A DNA stretch of 58,012 nt from NCBI RefSeq assembly GCF_018402175.1, contig NZ_JAGYJK010000015.1, positions 1 to 58,012 on the forward strand, read 5' to 3'. A model generated the notes under the pieces. That model was not told the DNA's origin. It saw nothing but the letters and a program-made list of their open reading frames with translations, and ran no database searches. Positions 35,469-45,946 of this stretch are shown here, in pieces. Within the stretch, counting starts at the first letter, position 1. The number at the start of each line of letters is the position of its first letter. The DNA is from Yoonia sp. (GTDB taxonomy: Bacteria; Pseudomonadota; Alphaproteobacteria; Rhodobacterales; Rhodobacteraceae). Made by a program: the position numbers and the translations under genes.

Positions 35469-38400
35469 TCAGCCCTGCAAGGACCGCACGTCAATATCCC
35501 CTTCTTCGCGCGCCTGCATGGCCAGCACAGCGGCATGGCTGGCGGCAGCGGTGGTGAAATAGGGGATCTTGTCATAAAGCGCGACGGCGCGGATATCGCG
35601 GCTGTCCTCGACCGCTTGCGCGCCTTCGGTTGTGTTAAACACCAGCGCGATATGCCCGTCTTTCAGGCGGTCAACGATGGTCAGCCCGCCTTCATAGACT
35701 TTGCTGACCACTTCGCAGGTGATCGCGTGTTCGGTCAGCCAAGCCGCTGTGCCGCGTGTGGCCACAATATCAAAGCCCATGGCGCGCAGGATTTGCGCCG
35801 CTTGCACCATATCTGCGGTTTTGTCTGCATCGCGGATCGAGATGAACACCGTGCCGGTTTCGGGCAGATTGGTGCCAGCACCCATCTGCGCCTTAAGGAA
35901 TGCGCGCGGGAATGACCGATCCCAGCCCATGACTTCACCGGTCGAGCGCATTTCAGGGCCAAGGATCGTGTCAACACCGGGGAAACGGGCAAAGGGCAGC
36001 ACCGCCTCTTTCACCGAAAACCACGGGGTGTTGGGGTCGGCCAGCGTGAATGCATCGCCCAAGGGCAGCACATCCATCGGGTTTTCCGATGCAGGATAGG
36101 GCGCGCGCAGCGGGAAGTTGGACAAAGGTTCACCCGCCATCAACCGCGCCGCAATGGATGCGATGGCGCTGTCGGTCGCCTTGGCGACGAATGGCACGGT
36201 GCGCGATGCGCGGGGGTTCACCTCGATCAGGTAAACTTCTTCATTCTTGACGGCGAACTGGATGTTCATCAGGCCGACAACATGCAGCGCCTTGGCCAGT
36301 TTTTCGGTCTGTACGCGGATTTCGGCGATCATCGCCGCCGACAGCGAATAGGGCGGCAAGGAACAGGCGCTGTCACCGGAATGCACGCCCGCCTCTTCGA
36401 TATGTTGCATGATGCCCGCGACATGGGTGTTTTCACCATCAGACAGGCAATCCACGTCCACCTCGACCGCGCCCGACAAATAGCTGTCAAGCAACACGGG
36501 GCTGTCGCCCGACACCACCACCGCTTCGGAAATATAGCGTTCCAATTGCGCCTGATCGCGCACGATTTCCATCGCGCGGCCCCCCAGTACATAGGACGGG
36601 CGGATCACCAACGGGAAACCGATGGTTTTGGCGATCTCGAACGCTTCGGCATCCGAATGGGCAATGCCGTTGACGGGCTGTTTCAGCCCCAGTTTCTGCA
36701 CCAGTTGCTGGAACCGTTCCCGGTCTTCGGCCAGATCGATGGCATCAGGCGTGGTGCCAAGGATCGGGATGCCCGCCTCGTGCAAGGCATTGGCAAGCTT
36801 CAGCGGCGTCTGGCCGCCGAATTGCACGATCACGCCGTGCAACACGCCGTTTTCCTGTTCGACCCGCAGAATTTCCATCACATGTTCGAATGTCAGCGGT
36901 TCGAAATACAGCCGGTCCGATGTGTCGTAATCGGTGGACACGGTTTCGGGGTTGCAGTTGATCATAATGGTTTCATAGCCCTGATCAGTCAGAGCATAGC
37001 AGGCGTGACAACAGCAATAATCAAATTCGATCCCCTGCCCGATCCGGTTGGGGCCACCACCCAGAATGACCACTTTTTTACGATCCGATGGGCGCGCTTC
37101 GCATTCCACATCGCCCATGACGGGGGTTTCATAGGTCGAATACATATAGGGCGTCTGCGCTTCGAATTCGGCGCCGCAGGTGTCGATGCGTTTGAACACG
37201 GCGGTGACGCCCAGATTGTGGCGCGCGCGGCGCACGTTATCCTCGGTCCGGCCGGTCAGCGTGGCAAGGCGGGCATCGGTAAAGCCCATCATCTTGATCT
37301 TGCGCAGGCCGGTTTCCGTCACGGGCAGGCCGGATTTGCGGATCTCGGCCTCTGCGTCGATGATCTCGCGGATGCGGGCCAGGAACCACGGGTCGAATTT
37401 GGTGACCGCGTGGATGTCATCATCGGACATGCCGTGGCGCATCGCCTGCGCGATCACGCGGATGCGGTCGGGGGTCTGTTGCGCCAGCGCCTTGGTGATG
37501 GCGGCGGCATCAGGCGCGCCGGGGATGGTGATTTCGTCAAAACCGGTCAGGCCGGTTTCCAGCGATGCCAGCGCCTTTTGCATCGATTCGTGGAAGGTGC
37601 GGCCAATCGCCATCGCCTCGCCCACGGATTTCATCGCGGTGGTCAGATGCGGTTCGGAGCCTGCGAATTTTTCAAATGCAAAGCGGGGGATTTTCGTCAC
37701 GACATAGTCGATGGTCGGCTCGAACGATGCGGGCGTGACGCCTGTGATGTCATTGTCCAACTCGTCCAGCGTGTAGCCCACCGCCAGTTTTGCGGCAATT
37801 TTCGCAATAGGAAAACCGGTGGCTTTGGACGCGAGCGCGGAGGACCGCGACACCCGCGGGTTCATTTCGATCACCACCATGCGGCCATCGGCGGGGTTGA
37901 TCGCCCATTGCACGTTGGACCCGCCGGTTTCGACACCGATTTCGCGCAAAACGGCGATGCTGCCGTTGCGCATGATCTGGTATTCCTTGTCGGTCAGGGT
38001 CAGGGCAGGGGCGACGGTGATGCTGTCGCCGGTATGCACGCCCATCGGATCGACGTTTTCGATGGCACAGACGATGATGGCGTTGTCGGCCTTGTCGCGG
38101 ACGACCTCCATCTCGAATTCTTTCCAGCCGAGCAGGGATTCATCGACCAGAATCTGCCCGACGGGGGATGCCTCCATGCCGGTGCGGCAGAAATGTTCAT
38201 ATTGTTCGCGGTTATAGGCGACACCGCCGCCGGTGCCGCCAAGGGTAAAGGCGGGGCGGATGATCGCGGGAAGGCCGACATATTCGATCGCGTCGATGGC
38301 CAGTTGCAGACCGGCCTTGATGTCACGCTTGCCGTTTTCGCCCTTGGGGGCGGTGATGATCGTGGCCTTGGGGTTTTCGATCCCCAGACGGTCCATCGCC

Positions 38401-38801
38401 TCGCGGAACAGTTTGCGGTCTTCGGCCATTTCGATCGCTTCGCGTTTCGCGCCGATCATCTCGACCCCGAATTTTTCCAGCACGCCCATATCGGCCAGCG
38501 CCAGCGACGTGTTCAGGCCGGTCTGCCCGCCCATCGTGGGCAACAAGGCATCGGGGCGTTCTTTTTCGATGATCTTGGCGACGATTTCCGGCGTGATCGG
38601 TTCGATATAGGTGGCGTCCGCCAGCCCCGGATCGGTCATGATCGTGGCCGGGTTCGAGTTGACGAGGATGACACGATACCCTTCTTCGCGCAGCGCCTTG
38701 CAGGCCTGTGCGCCGGAATAGTCAAATTCGCAGGCCTGCCCGATAATAATGGGACCCGCGCCAATGATCATGATCGATTTGATGTCGGTCCGCTTTGGCA
38801 T
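35469..38801 (-). CDS. carB: Carbamoyl-phosphate synthase large subunit
   Basis: An 1110-residue protein with two homologous ATP-grasp halves making carbamoyl phosphate for arginine and pyrimidine synthesis. The first half has [48 protein letters not shown] and the carboxyphosphate domain. The second has [17 protein letters not shown] and [17 protein letters not shown]. An allosteric MGS-like domain lies at about 950-1110. carA is not adjacent. Confidence 0.97.
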   Translation of the reverse strand: MPKRTDIKSIMIIGAGPIIIGQACEFDYSGAQACKALREEGYRVILVNSNPATIMTDPGLADATYIEPITPEIVAKIIEKERPDALLPTMGGQTGLNTSLALADMGVLEKFGVEMIGAKREAIEMAEDRKLFREAMDRLGIENPKATIITAPKGENGKRDIKAGLQLAIDAIEYVGLPAIIRPAFTLGGTGGGVAYNREQYEHFCRTGMEASPVGQILVDESLLGWKEFEMEVVRDKADNAIIVCAIENVDPMGVHTGDSITVAPALTLTDKEYQIMRNGSIAVLREIGVETGGSNVQWAINPADGRMVVIEMNPRVSRSSALASKATGFPIAKIAAKLAVGYTLDELDNDITGVTPASFEPTIDYVVTKIPRFAFEKFAGSEPHLTTAMKSVGEAMAIGRTFHESMQKALASLETGLTGFDEITIPGAPDAAAITKALAQQTPDRIRVIAQAMRHGMSDDDIHAVTKFDPWFLARIREIIDAEAEIRKSGLPVTETGLRKIKMMGFTDARLATLTGRTEDNVRRARHNLGVTAVFKRIDTCGAEFEAQTPYMYSTYETPVMGDVECEARPSDRKKVVILGGGPNRIGQGIEFDYCCCHACYALTDQGYETIMINCNPETVSTDYDTSDRLYFEPLTFEHVMEILRVEQENGVLHGVIVQFGGQTPLKLANALHEAGIPILGTTPDAIDLAEDRERFQQLVQKLGLKQPVNGIAHSDAEAFEIAKTIGFPLVIRPSYVLGGRAMEIVRDQAQLERYISEAVVVSGDSPVLLDSYLSGAVEVDVDCLSDGENTHVAGIMQHIEEAGVHSGDSACSLPPYSLSAAMIAEIRVQTEKLAKALHVVGLMNIQFAVKNEEVYLIEVNPRASRTVPFVAKATDSAIASIAARLMAGEPLSNFPLRAPYPASENPMDVLPLGDAFTLADPNTPWFSVKEAVLPFARFPGVDTILGPEMRSTGEVMGWDRSFPRAFLKAQMGAGTNLPETGTVFISIRDADKTADMVQAAQILRAMGFDIVATRGTAAWLTEHAITCEVVSKVYEGGLTIVDRLKDGHIALVFNTTEGAQAVEDSRDIRAVALYDKIPYFTTAAASHAAVLAMQAREEGDIDVRSLQG

Positions 38802-38888
38802 CGTACTGCCCCCTGATGTGCAAATTGTCGTGGGTTATAGGGATGACGCGCGCAGGTGCAAGGCTTTGCGTGGGCGAATGGGTGCAAA

Positions 38889-38942
38889 GTCAAAATCTGC
38901 TGATTTTGACGCCTCCGGCGGGAGTATTTTGACCAAAGCGAA
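38889..38942 (+). repeat. Hairpin plus GCCTCC repeat upstream of aspS
   Basis: GTCAAAATC-TGCT-GATTTTGAC (38889-38910) is a perfect 9-bp hairpin directly abutting GCCTCCGGCGGGAGTA plus TTTTGACCAAAGCGAA (38911-38942). The module matches the one inside ileS at 30 of 32 positions. It ends 70 bp before the aspS start. Confidence 0.78.
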
Positions 38943-39012
38943 GCAGTGGTTGACACGGGCGGGCCAAAGGGGTGTATCGGGCGGGCCTGTATTTTCGCTA
39001 AAGGACCAAGCC

Positions 39013-40791
39013 ATGCACGCCTATCGCAGCCATACCTGTGCCGATCTGACCGCCGCCGATGTTGGCAAAACCGTGCGTCTGTCCGGCTGGGTCAATCGTG
39101 TGCGTGATCACGGCGGCATCCTGTTCATCGACCTGCGCGACCATTACGGGATCACGCAGGTGTTGTGCGACCCTGATTCCGCGGCCTTTGCTGATGTCGA
39201 AAAGCTGCGGTCGGAATACTGCATCCGGATTGATGGCGAAGTGAAGGCGCGTGATGCGTCGCTGGTGAACCCCAAGCTGCCCACCGGCGAGATCGAGGTG
39301 TTTATCCGAGAGGTCGAAGTACTGGGTGCGGCAAAGGAATTGCCGCTGATGGTGTTCGGCGATCAGGAATATCCCGAGGAAACGCGGCTGAAATACCGCT
39401 ATCTGGACCTCCGCCGCGAGGCGATGCAGAGCAATATGAAACTGCGGTCTGACGTCGTCGCATCCATGCGGCGGCGGATGTGGGACAAGGGGTTCCGCGA
39501 ATACCAGACGCCGATCATCACCGCATCCAGCCCCGAAGGTGCGCGCGATTTTCTGGTGCCAAGCCGCCTGCATCCGGGCAAGTTTTATGCGCTGCCGCAG
39601 GCGCCGCAGCAGTTCAAGCAGCTGATCATGGTGTCGGGCTATGACAAATATTTCCAGATCGCGCCCTGTTTCCGCGACGAAGACCCGCGTGCTGACCGCT
39701 CACCTACGGATTTCTACCAGTTGGACTTGGAAATGTCCTTTGTCACCCAGCAGGACGTATTCGATACGATCCAGCCGGTGATCGGCAGAGTTTTCGAGGA
39801 ATTCGGCGGCGGGCGCAAAGTCGACCAGACATGGGAGCAGATTTCCTACAAGGATGCGGCCCTATGGTATGGCACCGACAAGCCAGACCTGCGCAACCCG
39901 ATCAAGATGCAGGTCGTCAGCGATCATTTCCGCGACAGCGGTTTCGCGATTTTTGCCAAGCTGTTGGAACAGGACGGTACCGAAATCCGCGCTATTCCCG
40001 CGCCCACCGGCGGGTCGCGCAAGTTTTGTGACCGCATGAACGCCTTTGCCCAGAAGGAAGGGCTGCCCGGGATGGGCTATATTTTCTGGCGCGATCAGGG
40101 CGAAGGCATGGAGGCCGCAGGCCCCTTGGCCAAGAACATCGGGCCTGAACGGACCGAGGCGATCCGCCAGCAGCTGGGGCTTGGCCTTGGCGATGCCGCG
40201 TTTTTCCTGGGCGGCAAGCCCAAGGCGTTCGAGGCGGTGGCGGGTCGCGCCCGCACTGTTATCGGCGACGAATTGGGCCTGACCGACAAGGACCGGTTTG
40301 CTTTTGCCTGGATCGTGGATTTCCCGATCTACGAACAGGACGCCGAGACCGGCAAGATCGATTTCGAACACAACCCGTTTTCCATGCCCCAAGGCGGGAT
40401 GGACGCGTTGTCGGGCGATCCGTTGGCGGTGCGCGGCTATCAATATGATCTGGCCTGCAATGGCTATGAACTGGTGTCGGGCGCGATCCGCAACCACAAA
40501 CCCGAGATCATGTTCAAAGCCTTCGAGATCGCAGGCTACGGCGAGGACGAGGTGCGCAAGCGGTTCGGCGGCATGGTCAACGCGTTCCAATACGGCGCGC
40601 CACCACACGGCGGCTGTGCGGCGGGGATCGACCGGATCGTCATGCTGCTGGCGAACGCGTCCAACATCCGTGAGGTCATCATGTTCCCGATGAACCAGCG
40701 TGCCGAAGACCTGATGATGGGCGCGCCAAGCGAGCCGATGAACGAACAATTGCGCGAATTGCGCCTGCGCGTTGTGCCGCCCGAAAGCTAA
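39013..40791 (+). CDS. aspS: Aspartyl-tRNA synthetase
   Basis: A 592-residue class II synthetase of the bacterial type with an insertion (GAD) domain. I chose the ATG at 39013 ([35 protein letters not shown]) with AAGGACC upstream; the open frame further upstream only reads through the repeat at 38889-38942. An OB-fold anticodon domain (about 15-105) precedes class II motif 2 ([20 protein letters not shown]) and motif 3 ([22 protein letters not shown]). Whether it also charges tRNA-Asn is not decided here. Confidence 0.97.
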   Translation: MHAYRSHTCADLTAADVGKTVRLSGWVNRVRDHGGILFIDLRDHYGITQVLCDPDSAAFADVEKLRSEYCIRIDGEVKARDASLVNPKLPTGEIEVFIREVEVLGAAKELPLMVFGDQEYPEETRLKYRYLDLRREAMQSNMKLRSDVVASMRRRMWDKGFREYQTPIITASSPEGARDFLVPSRLHPGKFYALPQAPQQFKQLIMVSGYDKYFQIAPCFRDEDPRADRSPTDFYQLDLEMSFVTQQDVFDTIQPVIGRVFEEFGGGRKVDQTWEQISYKDAALWYGTDKPDLRNPIKMQVVSDHFRDSGFAIFAKLLEQDGTEIRAIPAPTGGSRKFCDRMNAFAQKEGLPGMGYIFWRDQGEGMEAAGPLAKNIGPERTEAIRQQLGLGLGDAAFFLGGKPKAFEAVAGRARTVIGDELGLTDKDRFAFAWIVDFPIYEQDAETGKIDFEHNPFSMPQGGMDALSGDPLAVRGYQYDLACNGYELVSGAIRNHKPEIMFKAFEIAGYGEDEVRKRFGGMVNAFQYGAPPHGGCAAGIDRIVMLLANASNIREVIMFPMNQRAEDLMMGAPSEPMNEQLRELRLRVVPPES

Positions 40792-41504
40792 ATCGGCCCA
40801 CCTGCCGCAAGGCGCTGTTGCATCAGTTGCGACAGCGCTGCGATATCGGCATGCGGGTTTTGTGACCGGTTGCGCGTGATTTCCACGGCGCGCACCGCGC
40901 GCGACAGATCGCTGTCCTTGCCGTTGCGCGCGACGTCGCCCAGAAATTGCATGACATAGGGCAGCGACCGGTTTGGTTCGGGCTGGCCAAGCAGATGCGC
41001 GACCTGTGACAGGTCATCACGCAAGGCGATCCGGTCCGGTTCCACCCGTTCGTCGGGCAAGGCGCGCGGCCCGGGTGGTTGTCTGTCCGCAGGCAGATGT
41101 TGCAGAATCGCTGTCTGAAAGGCTGCCAGATTATCGATCGGTTTCGCCAGAAACCCGTCAGCACCTGCGCGGATCACCGCATCATGCGCCGTTTCATCCC
41201 CGCTGGTGCCAATGATCACCGGAATCCGCGGCGTGGCGCGCGCCAGATTGCCGATCAGGTCAAGCCCCGACCCGTCTGGCAGCCCTAGATCGACAAGGCA
41301 GACCGAGGGTCGATAGACCGCCAGATGCCGCTGCGCCGTTTGCAGGCTGTCGGCACGCCGGATACGCGCGCCTGACCGCAGGCATAGCAGGCGCACCGCT
41401 TCGCTGGCAAAACGGCTGTCTTCGACAAGCAGCACTGTCAGCCCCAACAGGGGGCGTTGCGCGGTGGGTGTACGGGCAAGCAAGATGCTGTCGGTTGTGT
41501 CCAT
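40788..41504 (-). CDS. Response regulator with a single receiver domain
   Basis: A 238-residue protein with a receiver domain (about 22-140): acidic pair E28-D29, phosphoacceptor D72 in [12 protein letters not shown] at 100-101 and K121 in FLAKPI. The roughly 100-residue C-terminal part is helical, with no recognisable DNA-binding or enzymatic domain. I chose the ATG at 41504 because AAAGGA precedes it. The stop overlaps the aspS stop by 4 bases, tail to tail. No histidine kinase is adjacent. Confidence 0.85.
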   Translation of the reverse strand: MDTTDSILLARTPTAQRPLLGLTVLLVEDSRFASEAVRLLCLRSGARIRRADSLQTAQRHLAVYRPSVCLVDLGLPDGSGLDLIGNLARATPRIPVIIGTSGDETAHDAVIRAGADGFLAKPIDNLAAFQTAILQHLPADRQPPGPRALPDERVEPDRIALRDDLSQVAHLLGQPEPNRSLPYVMQFLGDVARNGKDSDLSRAVRAVEITRNRSQNPHADIAALSQLMQQRLAAGGPI

Positions 41505-41632
41505 GGCGATTCGTCCTTTCACTGCCGGTGCTGTAGTTTGGGCAGGATAGGGTGAACGTAGCCTTAAGGCCGACGCGCGTTGCGTGCTGCGCCGCGCTGC
41601 GGCATAAGAAAGTCACACAAAGGAGGATCACC

Positions 41633-42037
41633 ATGATCGGACGCCTGAACCATGTTGCCATCGCCGTGCCTGATCTGGCAGCGGCCAGCGACCAATACCG
41701 CCAGATGCTGGGGGCCGATGTCGGCGCGCCGCAGGATGAGCCGGATCACGGCGTCACCGTGGTTTTCATCACCCTGCCGAACACCAAGATCGAATTGCTT
41801 TATCCCTTGGGCGATCAATCGCCGATTCAGGGGTTTCTGGATAAAAATCCCTCAGGCGGCATTCACCACATCTGTTACGAGGTTGATGATATCCTTGTCG
41901 CCCGCGACCACTTGCTTGACCAGGGTGCGCGCGTGCTGGGCGGGGGTGCCCCCAAGATCGGCGCGCATGGCAAGCCGGTGCTGTTTTTGCACCCCAAGGA
42001 TTTCAACGGATGTCTGATCGAGCTTGAACAGGTCTGA
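41633..42037 (+). CDS. mce: Methylmalonyl-CoA epimerase
   Basis: A 134-residue VOC-fold enzyme interconverting (2R)- and (2S)-methylmalonyl-CoA in propionate metabolism. Metal ligands appear as H7 (LNHVAIAV), the GGIHHICYEV histidine and the Glu in CLIELEQV near the C-terminus. I chose the ATG at 41633 behind a consensus AGGAGG. The neighbouring DUF1467 gene is its common partner in alphaproteobacteria. Confidence 0.93.
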   Translation: MIGRLNHVAIAVPDLAAASDQYRQMLGADVGAPQDEPDHGVTVVFITLPNTKIELLYPLGDQSPIQGFLDKNPSGGIHHICYEVDDILVARDHLLDQGARVLGGGAPKIGAHGKPVLFLHPKDFNGCLIELEQV

Positions 42038-42076
42038 AATCGGCGTATCTGAACCATAACAACGAAAGGAAACGTC

Positions 42077-42361
42077 TTGGCCATCACATCTGGTATCGTT
42101 CTGTTCATGGTCATCTGGTCGATGGTGTTTTTCATCGTCCTGCCGCTGCGCATGGTCAGCCAAGGTGACGCGGGCGAGATCGTGCCGGGCACCCATGCAT
42201 CGGCCCCGGCAGATGCCCAGATCGGTCGCAAGGCGAAGATCACCACCTATTGGGCGGTGCCTTTGTGGTGCATCATCACGGCGATCATCCTGTCGGGCGT
42301 AATTTCCGTGCGTGACATCGACATGTTCGACCGGATGGGGCCAGCCGTCACCAGCGATTGA
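42077..42361 (+). CDS. DUF1467 family membrane protein
   Basis: A 94-residue protein with two predicted membrane helices (IVLFMVIWSMVFFIVLPLRM and YWAVPLWCIITAIILSGVI). DUF1467 proteins commonly follow mce in alphaproteobacteria; their role is unknown. The start is apparently TTG at 42077, 8 nt after GAAAGGAA; no ATG gives the full first helix. Its 3' end overlaps the convergent EI24 gene by 14 bp. Confidence 0.85.
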   Translation: MAITSGIVLFMVIWSMVFFIVLPLRMVSQGDAGEIVPGTHASAPADAQIGRKAKITTYWAVPLWCIITAIILSGVISVRDIDMFDRMGPAVTSD

Positions 42362-43037
42362 GCTTGTGGAACAGGTGGGTGAATGTTGCAGCCCCCAGCA
42401 CCGGGATCAGCAGGTTGATAAACGGGACTGACAGTGGCACTGCCATCAGGCAACCGGCGATCCAGATCGTGCCTTGGTGGCGTTTGGCCATGGCCCTGGC
42501 ATCGACCCGCCCGATCCGGCGCATGGCCGCCAGCTGGAAATATTCCCGCCCCAGCAGGAACCCGTTCAGCGCGTAGAAGATAAAGAACGCCGCGAAAGGC
42601 AACATCGCATAGACCCCGAATGCCAGCAGATTGGCTGCGATCAGCAGGCCAAGAAAGCTGATGGTATCGCGCAGCCCCTCGAAAAAGCCGATGGGTGGCA
42701 TCGGTGGCAGGTCGGGGAAATGGGTGTCTTCGACGGCTTGTGCCACCTCGTCCAGAAACAGCGATGTGATGGCGGATGCGACAGGCACCATCAGGAATAC
42801 CGACAACAGGATCATCATTCCCAGCGACCCCCAACTGAGCAAATCACCCAGCCAGGTGATTTGCCCGACGCCGGGCAAGGTGATCGGTTCGGCGGTCAGC
42901 GCCGCGATCAGCCACAGCAGACCTGCATAGATCCCCGCCAGCAGCGCGATCGTCAGCCCGATCCCGCGCCACAGCACGCTGCGAAAACGGGGGTCCGACA
43001 ATTGCGCCAGTGCCAGCAGGAAGGATGACAGGATCAT
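42348..43037 (-). CDS. EI24/CysZ-like membrane protein
   Basis: A 229-residue inner-membrane protein of the EI24 family, to which the sulfate transporter CysZ belongs. About six hydrophobic helices are seen: LTIALLAGIYAGLLWLIAAL, WGSLGMMILLSVFLMVPVAS, LGLLIAANLLAFGVYAMLPFAAFFIFYALNG and IAGCLMAVPLSVPFINLLIPVLG. FLLGREYFQLAAMRR is typical of the family. It overlaps the upstream nitroreductase by ATGA, so the two are co-expressed. Substrate is uncertain. Confidence 0.85.
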   Translation of the reverse strand: MILSSFLLALAQLSDPRFRSVLWRGIGLTIALLAGIYAGLLWLIAALTAEPITLPGVGQITWLGDLLSWGSLGMMILLSVFLMVPVASAITSLFLDEVAQAVEDTHFPDLPPMPPIGFFEGLRDTISFLGLLIAANLLAFGVYAMLPFAAFFIFYALNGFLLGREYFQLAAMRRIGRVDARAMAKRHQGTIWIAGCLMAVPLSVPFINLLIPVLGAATFTHLFHKLNRW

Positions 43038-43612
43038 GCGGTCATCCAGCTGGTGATCGCGGCAATATCGGGTCGCGGGCGGTCGGGCGGCGCGCTGGTT
43101 TCAGTGCCAAGATGGATCAGTCCGGCGATGTTTTCATGGTCGGCCAACCCCAGCCCGTCGCGGATAAAGTCGCGGTCATGGCTTGGCCAGCCCGACAGCC
43201 AGTTCGCGCCCCAGCCCGCTGCCAGCGCGGCATTCACCAAGGCCAGACAAACCGCGCCCGCCGAATAGACCTGTTCGATTTGGGGGATCTTGTCGGATGG
43301 TTTGGGGCTGCTGACCACGGCAATCGCCAGATCAGCTTGTGCATACTGGTCCTGCGCCTTGGCGCTGCGGTCAGGATCGATGCCAAGCGCCGCACCGCGC
43401 GCGGCCACCAGCCCTGCAAGACGCATCAAGGCGGGCTTGGTCAGCACGATGAACCGCCATGGTTCCAGCTTGCCGTGATCGGGTGTCCGCGCGGCGGCGG
43501 TCAGCAGGATGTCCAGCGCAGCGGCATCGGGGACCGGCGTCGTCAAGGTCTTGGCCGGACGCGACCGGCGGGACAACAGAAAGGCAAGCGCTTCGGGGTT
43601 TGGTGTGGGCAT
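43034..43612 (-). CDS. Nitroreductase family protein
   Basis: A 192-residue FMN-dependent nitroreductase similar in size and motifs to YdjA. FLLSRRSRPAKTL (about 9-21), TAAARTPDHGKLEPWRFIVL (about 37-56) and GWGANWLSGWPSHD near 140 are visible. I chose the ATG at 43612 (MPTPNPEALAFLLSRRS); the upstream extension lacks family similarity. It is the first gene of a pair with EI24. Confidence 0.88.
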   Translation of the reverse strand: MPTPNPEALAFLLSRRSRPAKTLTTPVPDAAALDILLTAAARTPDHGKLEPWRFIVLTKPALMRLAGLVAARGAALGIDPDRSAKAQDQYAQADLAIAVVSSPKPSDKIPQIEQVYSAGAVCLALVNAALAAGWGANWLSGWPSHDRDFIRDGLGLADHENIAGLIHLGTETSAPPDRPRPDIAAITSWMTA

Positions 43613-43789
43613 GGTGGCTCCTGCGGATGGGTGCGAAAGTGATAGGGCGTCGGTGGTCGGGTGGCAACGGGACGGGCGGGATCCAGCTGGCGATCTGCGG
43701 GCTGTATTTCCTTTGGGTGTGACCCTTGCGGACAATTCAGACTTGATTGAGGCCGTATTTTGCGCAGGGTACGACGCTGCACGAAATCG

Positions 43790-44893
43790 TCATGCCCCCA
43801 GATGCGCGGCCATACCGGCGATCACCAAATCAAGATAGGCATCGAACCCGGCATCTGGCTGGCGCAGCGGGAATACCTCGACAAAGGGGTCGGGGGCGTG
43901 AACCGCGCTGCCCGCCATCTTTTGCAGCACGGCATGGCCGCAGAATGGCACATAGGTTTCTGAATAGCCGCCTTCGTGCACCATGACCAACCGCCCGCGG
44001 CAGATATCGCGCGCAAGCTCCATCACCCGTGCGGTCATCTGTGCGAATGTATCTGCCGTGGCCAGCATCCGGCCCAAAGGATCGTTCGCCGCCGCGTCAT
44101 AGCCGCAGGCGATGATCAGCACATCAGGCACAAAAGCGCGGATCGCGGGCAGCGCAAGGCGGTCCATCGCGGCCAGATAGCCCTTGTGGCCCGTGCCGGG
44201 CGGTAAGGGGATATTGAGGTTGCAACCCGCCCCCGCCCCTGTGCCGCGGTCGGCAAAAGCGCCGGTATCCATCGGATAATTGCGGTCCTGATGGATGGAA
44301 ACGGTCAGCACATCGGCGCGGTCGTAAAACACGGCCTCGGTCCCGTTGCCATGATGCACGTCCCAATCCAGCACCGCGAAACGCTGCGCCAGCCCGGCCG
44401 CGCGCGCCGCTTCGATCGCGATGCCGATATTGTTGAGCAGGCAAAACCCGTTGGGAAAGTCCGGCAGGCAATGATGGCCGGGTGGGCGAGACAGGGCATA
44501 GGCATTGTCCATCTCGCCCTGAAGGACGGTAAAAAGCGCGGCCTTGGCCAGCCCTGCGGACAGAGCCGCAATCTCGTATCCGCCGGGACCAAAAGGCGTG
44601 CGGCGGCCCAACTCGCCGCCACCAGCGTCCGACAGCGCCTTGAACCGGTCCAGATACTGCGCCGGATGCACGCGCAACAGATCGGCGGTGTCGGCGGGTG
44701 CGGCGCCGCGCATCACCAGATCACGGGCCAGCCCCGTCACCTCGATCAGGTTTTTCAACCGGCGCTTGGTTTCAGGGCTTTCGGGCAAGCCACCGTTCGT
44801 GGGCTGCACCAGCCCGCCCACCGGCAACATGCCCGCGTAATTGCCGCCGCCATGCCAGAAACAGCGTTCATCCCAGAAAAACCCGGTCGTCAT
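43790..44893 (-). CDS. Histone-deacetylase family amidohydrolase (class II type)
   Basis: A 367-residue zinc deacetylase. LSRPPGHHCLPDFPNGFCLLNNIGIA (about 132-157) has the paired active-site histidines, VLDWDVHHGNG (about 172-182) the zinc Asp and His, and ACGYDAAANDPLG the second zinc Asp. Bacterial members deacetylate polyamines or small amides. It overlaps a 77-residue gene upstream by ATGA (44890-44893). Confidence 0.93.
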   Translation of the reverse strand: MTTGFFWDERCFWHGGGNYAGMLPVGGLVQPTNGGLPESPETKRRLKNLIEVTGLARDLVMRGAAPADTADLLRVHPAQYLDRFKALSDAGGGELGRRTPFGPGGYEIAALSAGLAKAALFTVLQGEMDNAYALSRPPGHHCLPDFPNGFCLLNNIGIAIEAARAAGLAQRFAVLDWDVHHGNGTEAVFYDRADVLTVSIHQDRNYPMDTGAFADRGTGAGAGCNLNIPLPPGTGHKGYLAAMDRLALPAIRAFVPDVLIIACGYDAAANDPLGRMLATADTFAQMTARVMELARDICRGRLVMVHEGGYSETYVPFCGHAVLQKMAGSAVHAPDPFVEVFPLRQPDAGFDAYLDLVIAGMAAHLGA

Positions 44894-45123
44894 GTCTTGC
44901 GCAGCCGGTAAATGCCTTCGGGCAAATCAAGTGCTGCCTGCAGATCGCGCAGCTGCGTCATCGACATGGTGATCTGCACGTCGCTGTCGCTGCGCGGATC
45001 ATATTGGGTCAGGGTCACGCAATCATCAAAGGCGTTGATGATCACATCCTCGCGCAACGGTGCCTTGCCTTCGTCGACAAGGGTGACCACCGTCGCGTCA
45101 TAATCGTGTTCTATGCTAAACAT
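44890..45123 (-). CDS. Small conserved-looking protein coupled to the deacetylase
   Basis: A 77-residue acidic cytoplasmic protein (MFSIEHDYDATVVTLVDEG...). Alternating beta-like segments (TVVTLVDE, DVIINAFDDCVTLTQYD, DVQITMSMTQLRDLQAAL) suggest a small beta-rich fold. No family recognised, although I recall such genes beside deacetylases in Rhodobacterales. The ATGA overlap with the deacetylase gene argues for a functional link, perhaps as a regulator or subunit. Confidence 0.75.
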   Translation of the reverse strand: MFSIEHDYDATVVTLVDEGKAPLREDVIINAFDDCVTLTQYDPRSDSDVQITMSMTQLRDLQAALDLPEGIYRLRKT

Positions 45124-45226
45124 GGGATCAGCCTAGCGGGACATCGCAGGCCAAGCAATCGTCACTGGCAGGGTCGGGGCAACATGCTATTGTCTAAATT
45201 GGTCCTGTTCTGATCCGGAGTGCTGC

Positions 45227-45946
45227 ATGCGTCTTGTCGCTGTTCTTTTTGCCCTTATCCTTTCTGCCTGCGCGCCGATGGACACAGCACCGCGACCAAC
45301 GGGCGCGACACCGTCCGTCCCGCCACCGGTTGACAGCGGCGCGCTGTTGCCTGCGAGTCAGGCGATGGTCAATTTCCGCATTGCCGTGACACGGATCGAG
45401 CCCGTGGCCGAGCAGATCTGCCGGCAGCGCGGCAATAACAGCAATTGCGATTTCCTGATCCTTGTGGACGACCGGCCCGGCGCGCCGATGAATGCCTATC
45501 AGACGCTGGACCGCAACGGACGTCCTGTCATCGTCTTTACCGAACGGCTGATTGCGGATGCCCGCAACGTCGATGAAATCGCCTTTGTTCTGGCGCATGA
45601 GGCCGCGCATCACATCGAAGGCCATCTCGCGCGCCAGCAACAAAACGCGGTTCTGGGGGCGACGCTGATCGGCAGTCTGGCGGGGGCCTTGGGCGGCAAT
45701 TCGCCCGATGCGGTCCAGACCGCCCAGCAATTGGGGGCGAGTGTCGGCGCGCGCGCCTATTCGCGCAACTTTGAACTCGAGGCCGATGCCACCGGCACCC
45801 GCATCGCCCATGCGGCGGGGTTCAACCCGTTGCGGGGATCGGAATTCTTTTTCCGCATTCCTGATCCGGGCAACCGGTTCCTTGGCACGCATCCGGCCAA
45901 TGCTGACCGGCTGCGCGTGGTGCGCGATGTTGCGGCCACGCTTTAG
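45227..45946 (+). CDS. M48 family metalloprotease, predicted lipoprotein
   Basis: A 239-residue protein with a lipoprotein signal (LILSAC, lipid-modified Cys15), hence periplasmic and membrane-anchored. The zinc motif HEAAH is at 124-128 (VLAHEAAHHIEGH) and the third ligand is in FELEADATG about 60 residues later, as in M48/LoiP/BepA-like peptidases. It lacks a TPR domain. It probably takes part in outer-membrane protein quality control. The stop overlaps the hemolysin III stop by 4 bases, tail to tail. Confidence 0.9.
   Translation: MRLVAVLFALILSACAPMDTAPRPTGATPSVPPPVDSGALLPASQAMVNFRIAVTRIEPVAEQICRQRGNNSNCDFLILVDDRPGAPMNAYQTLDRNGRPVIVFTERLIADARNVDEIAFVLAHEAAHHIEGHLARQQQNAVLGATLIGSLAGALGGNSPDAVQTAQQLGASVGARAYSRNFELEADATGTRIAHAAGFNPLRGSEFFFRIPDPGNRFLGTHPANADRLRVVRDVAATL

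Noticed and set aside
38749..39012. In-frame 88-codon extension upstream of the chosen aspS start
   Set aside because: It reads through the carB start region and the hairpin repeat; the conserved AspRS N-terminus begins at 39013 with its own ribosome binding site.
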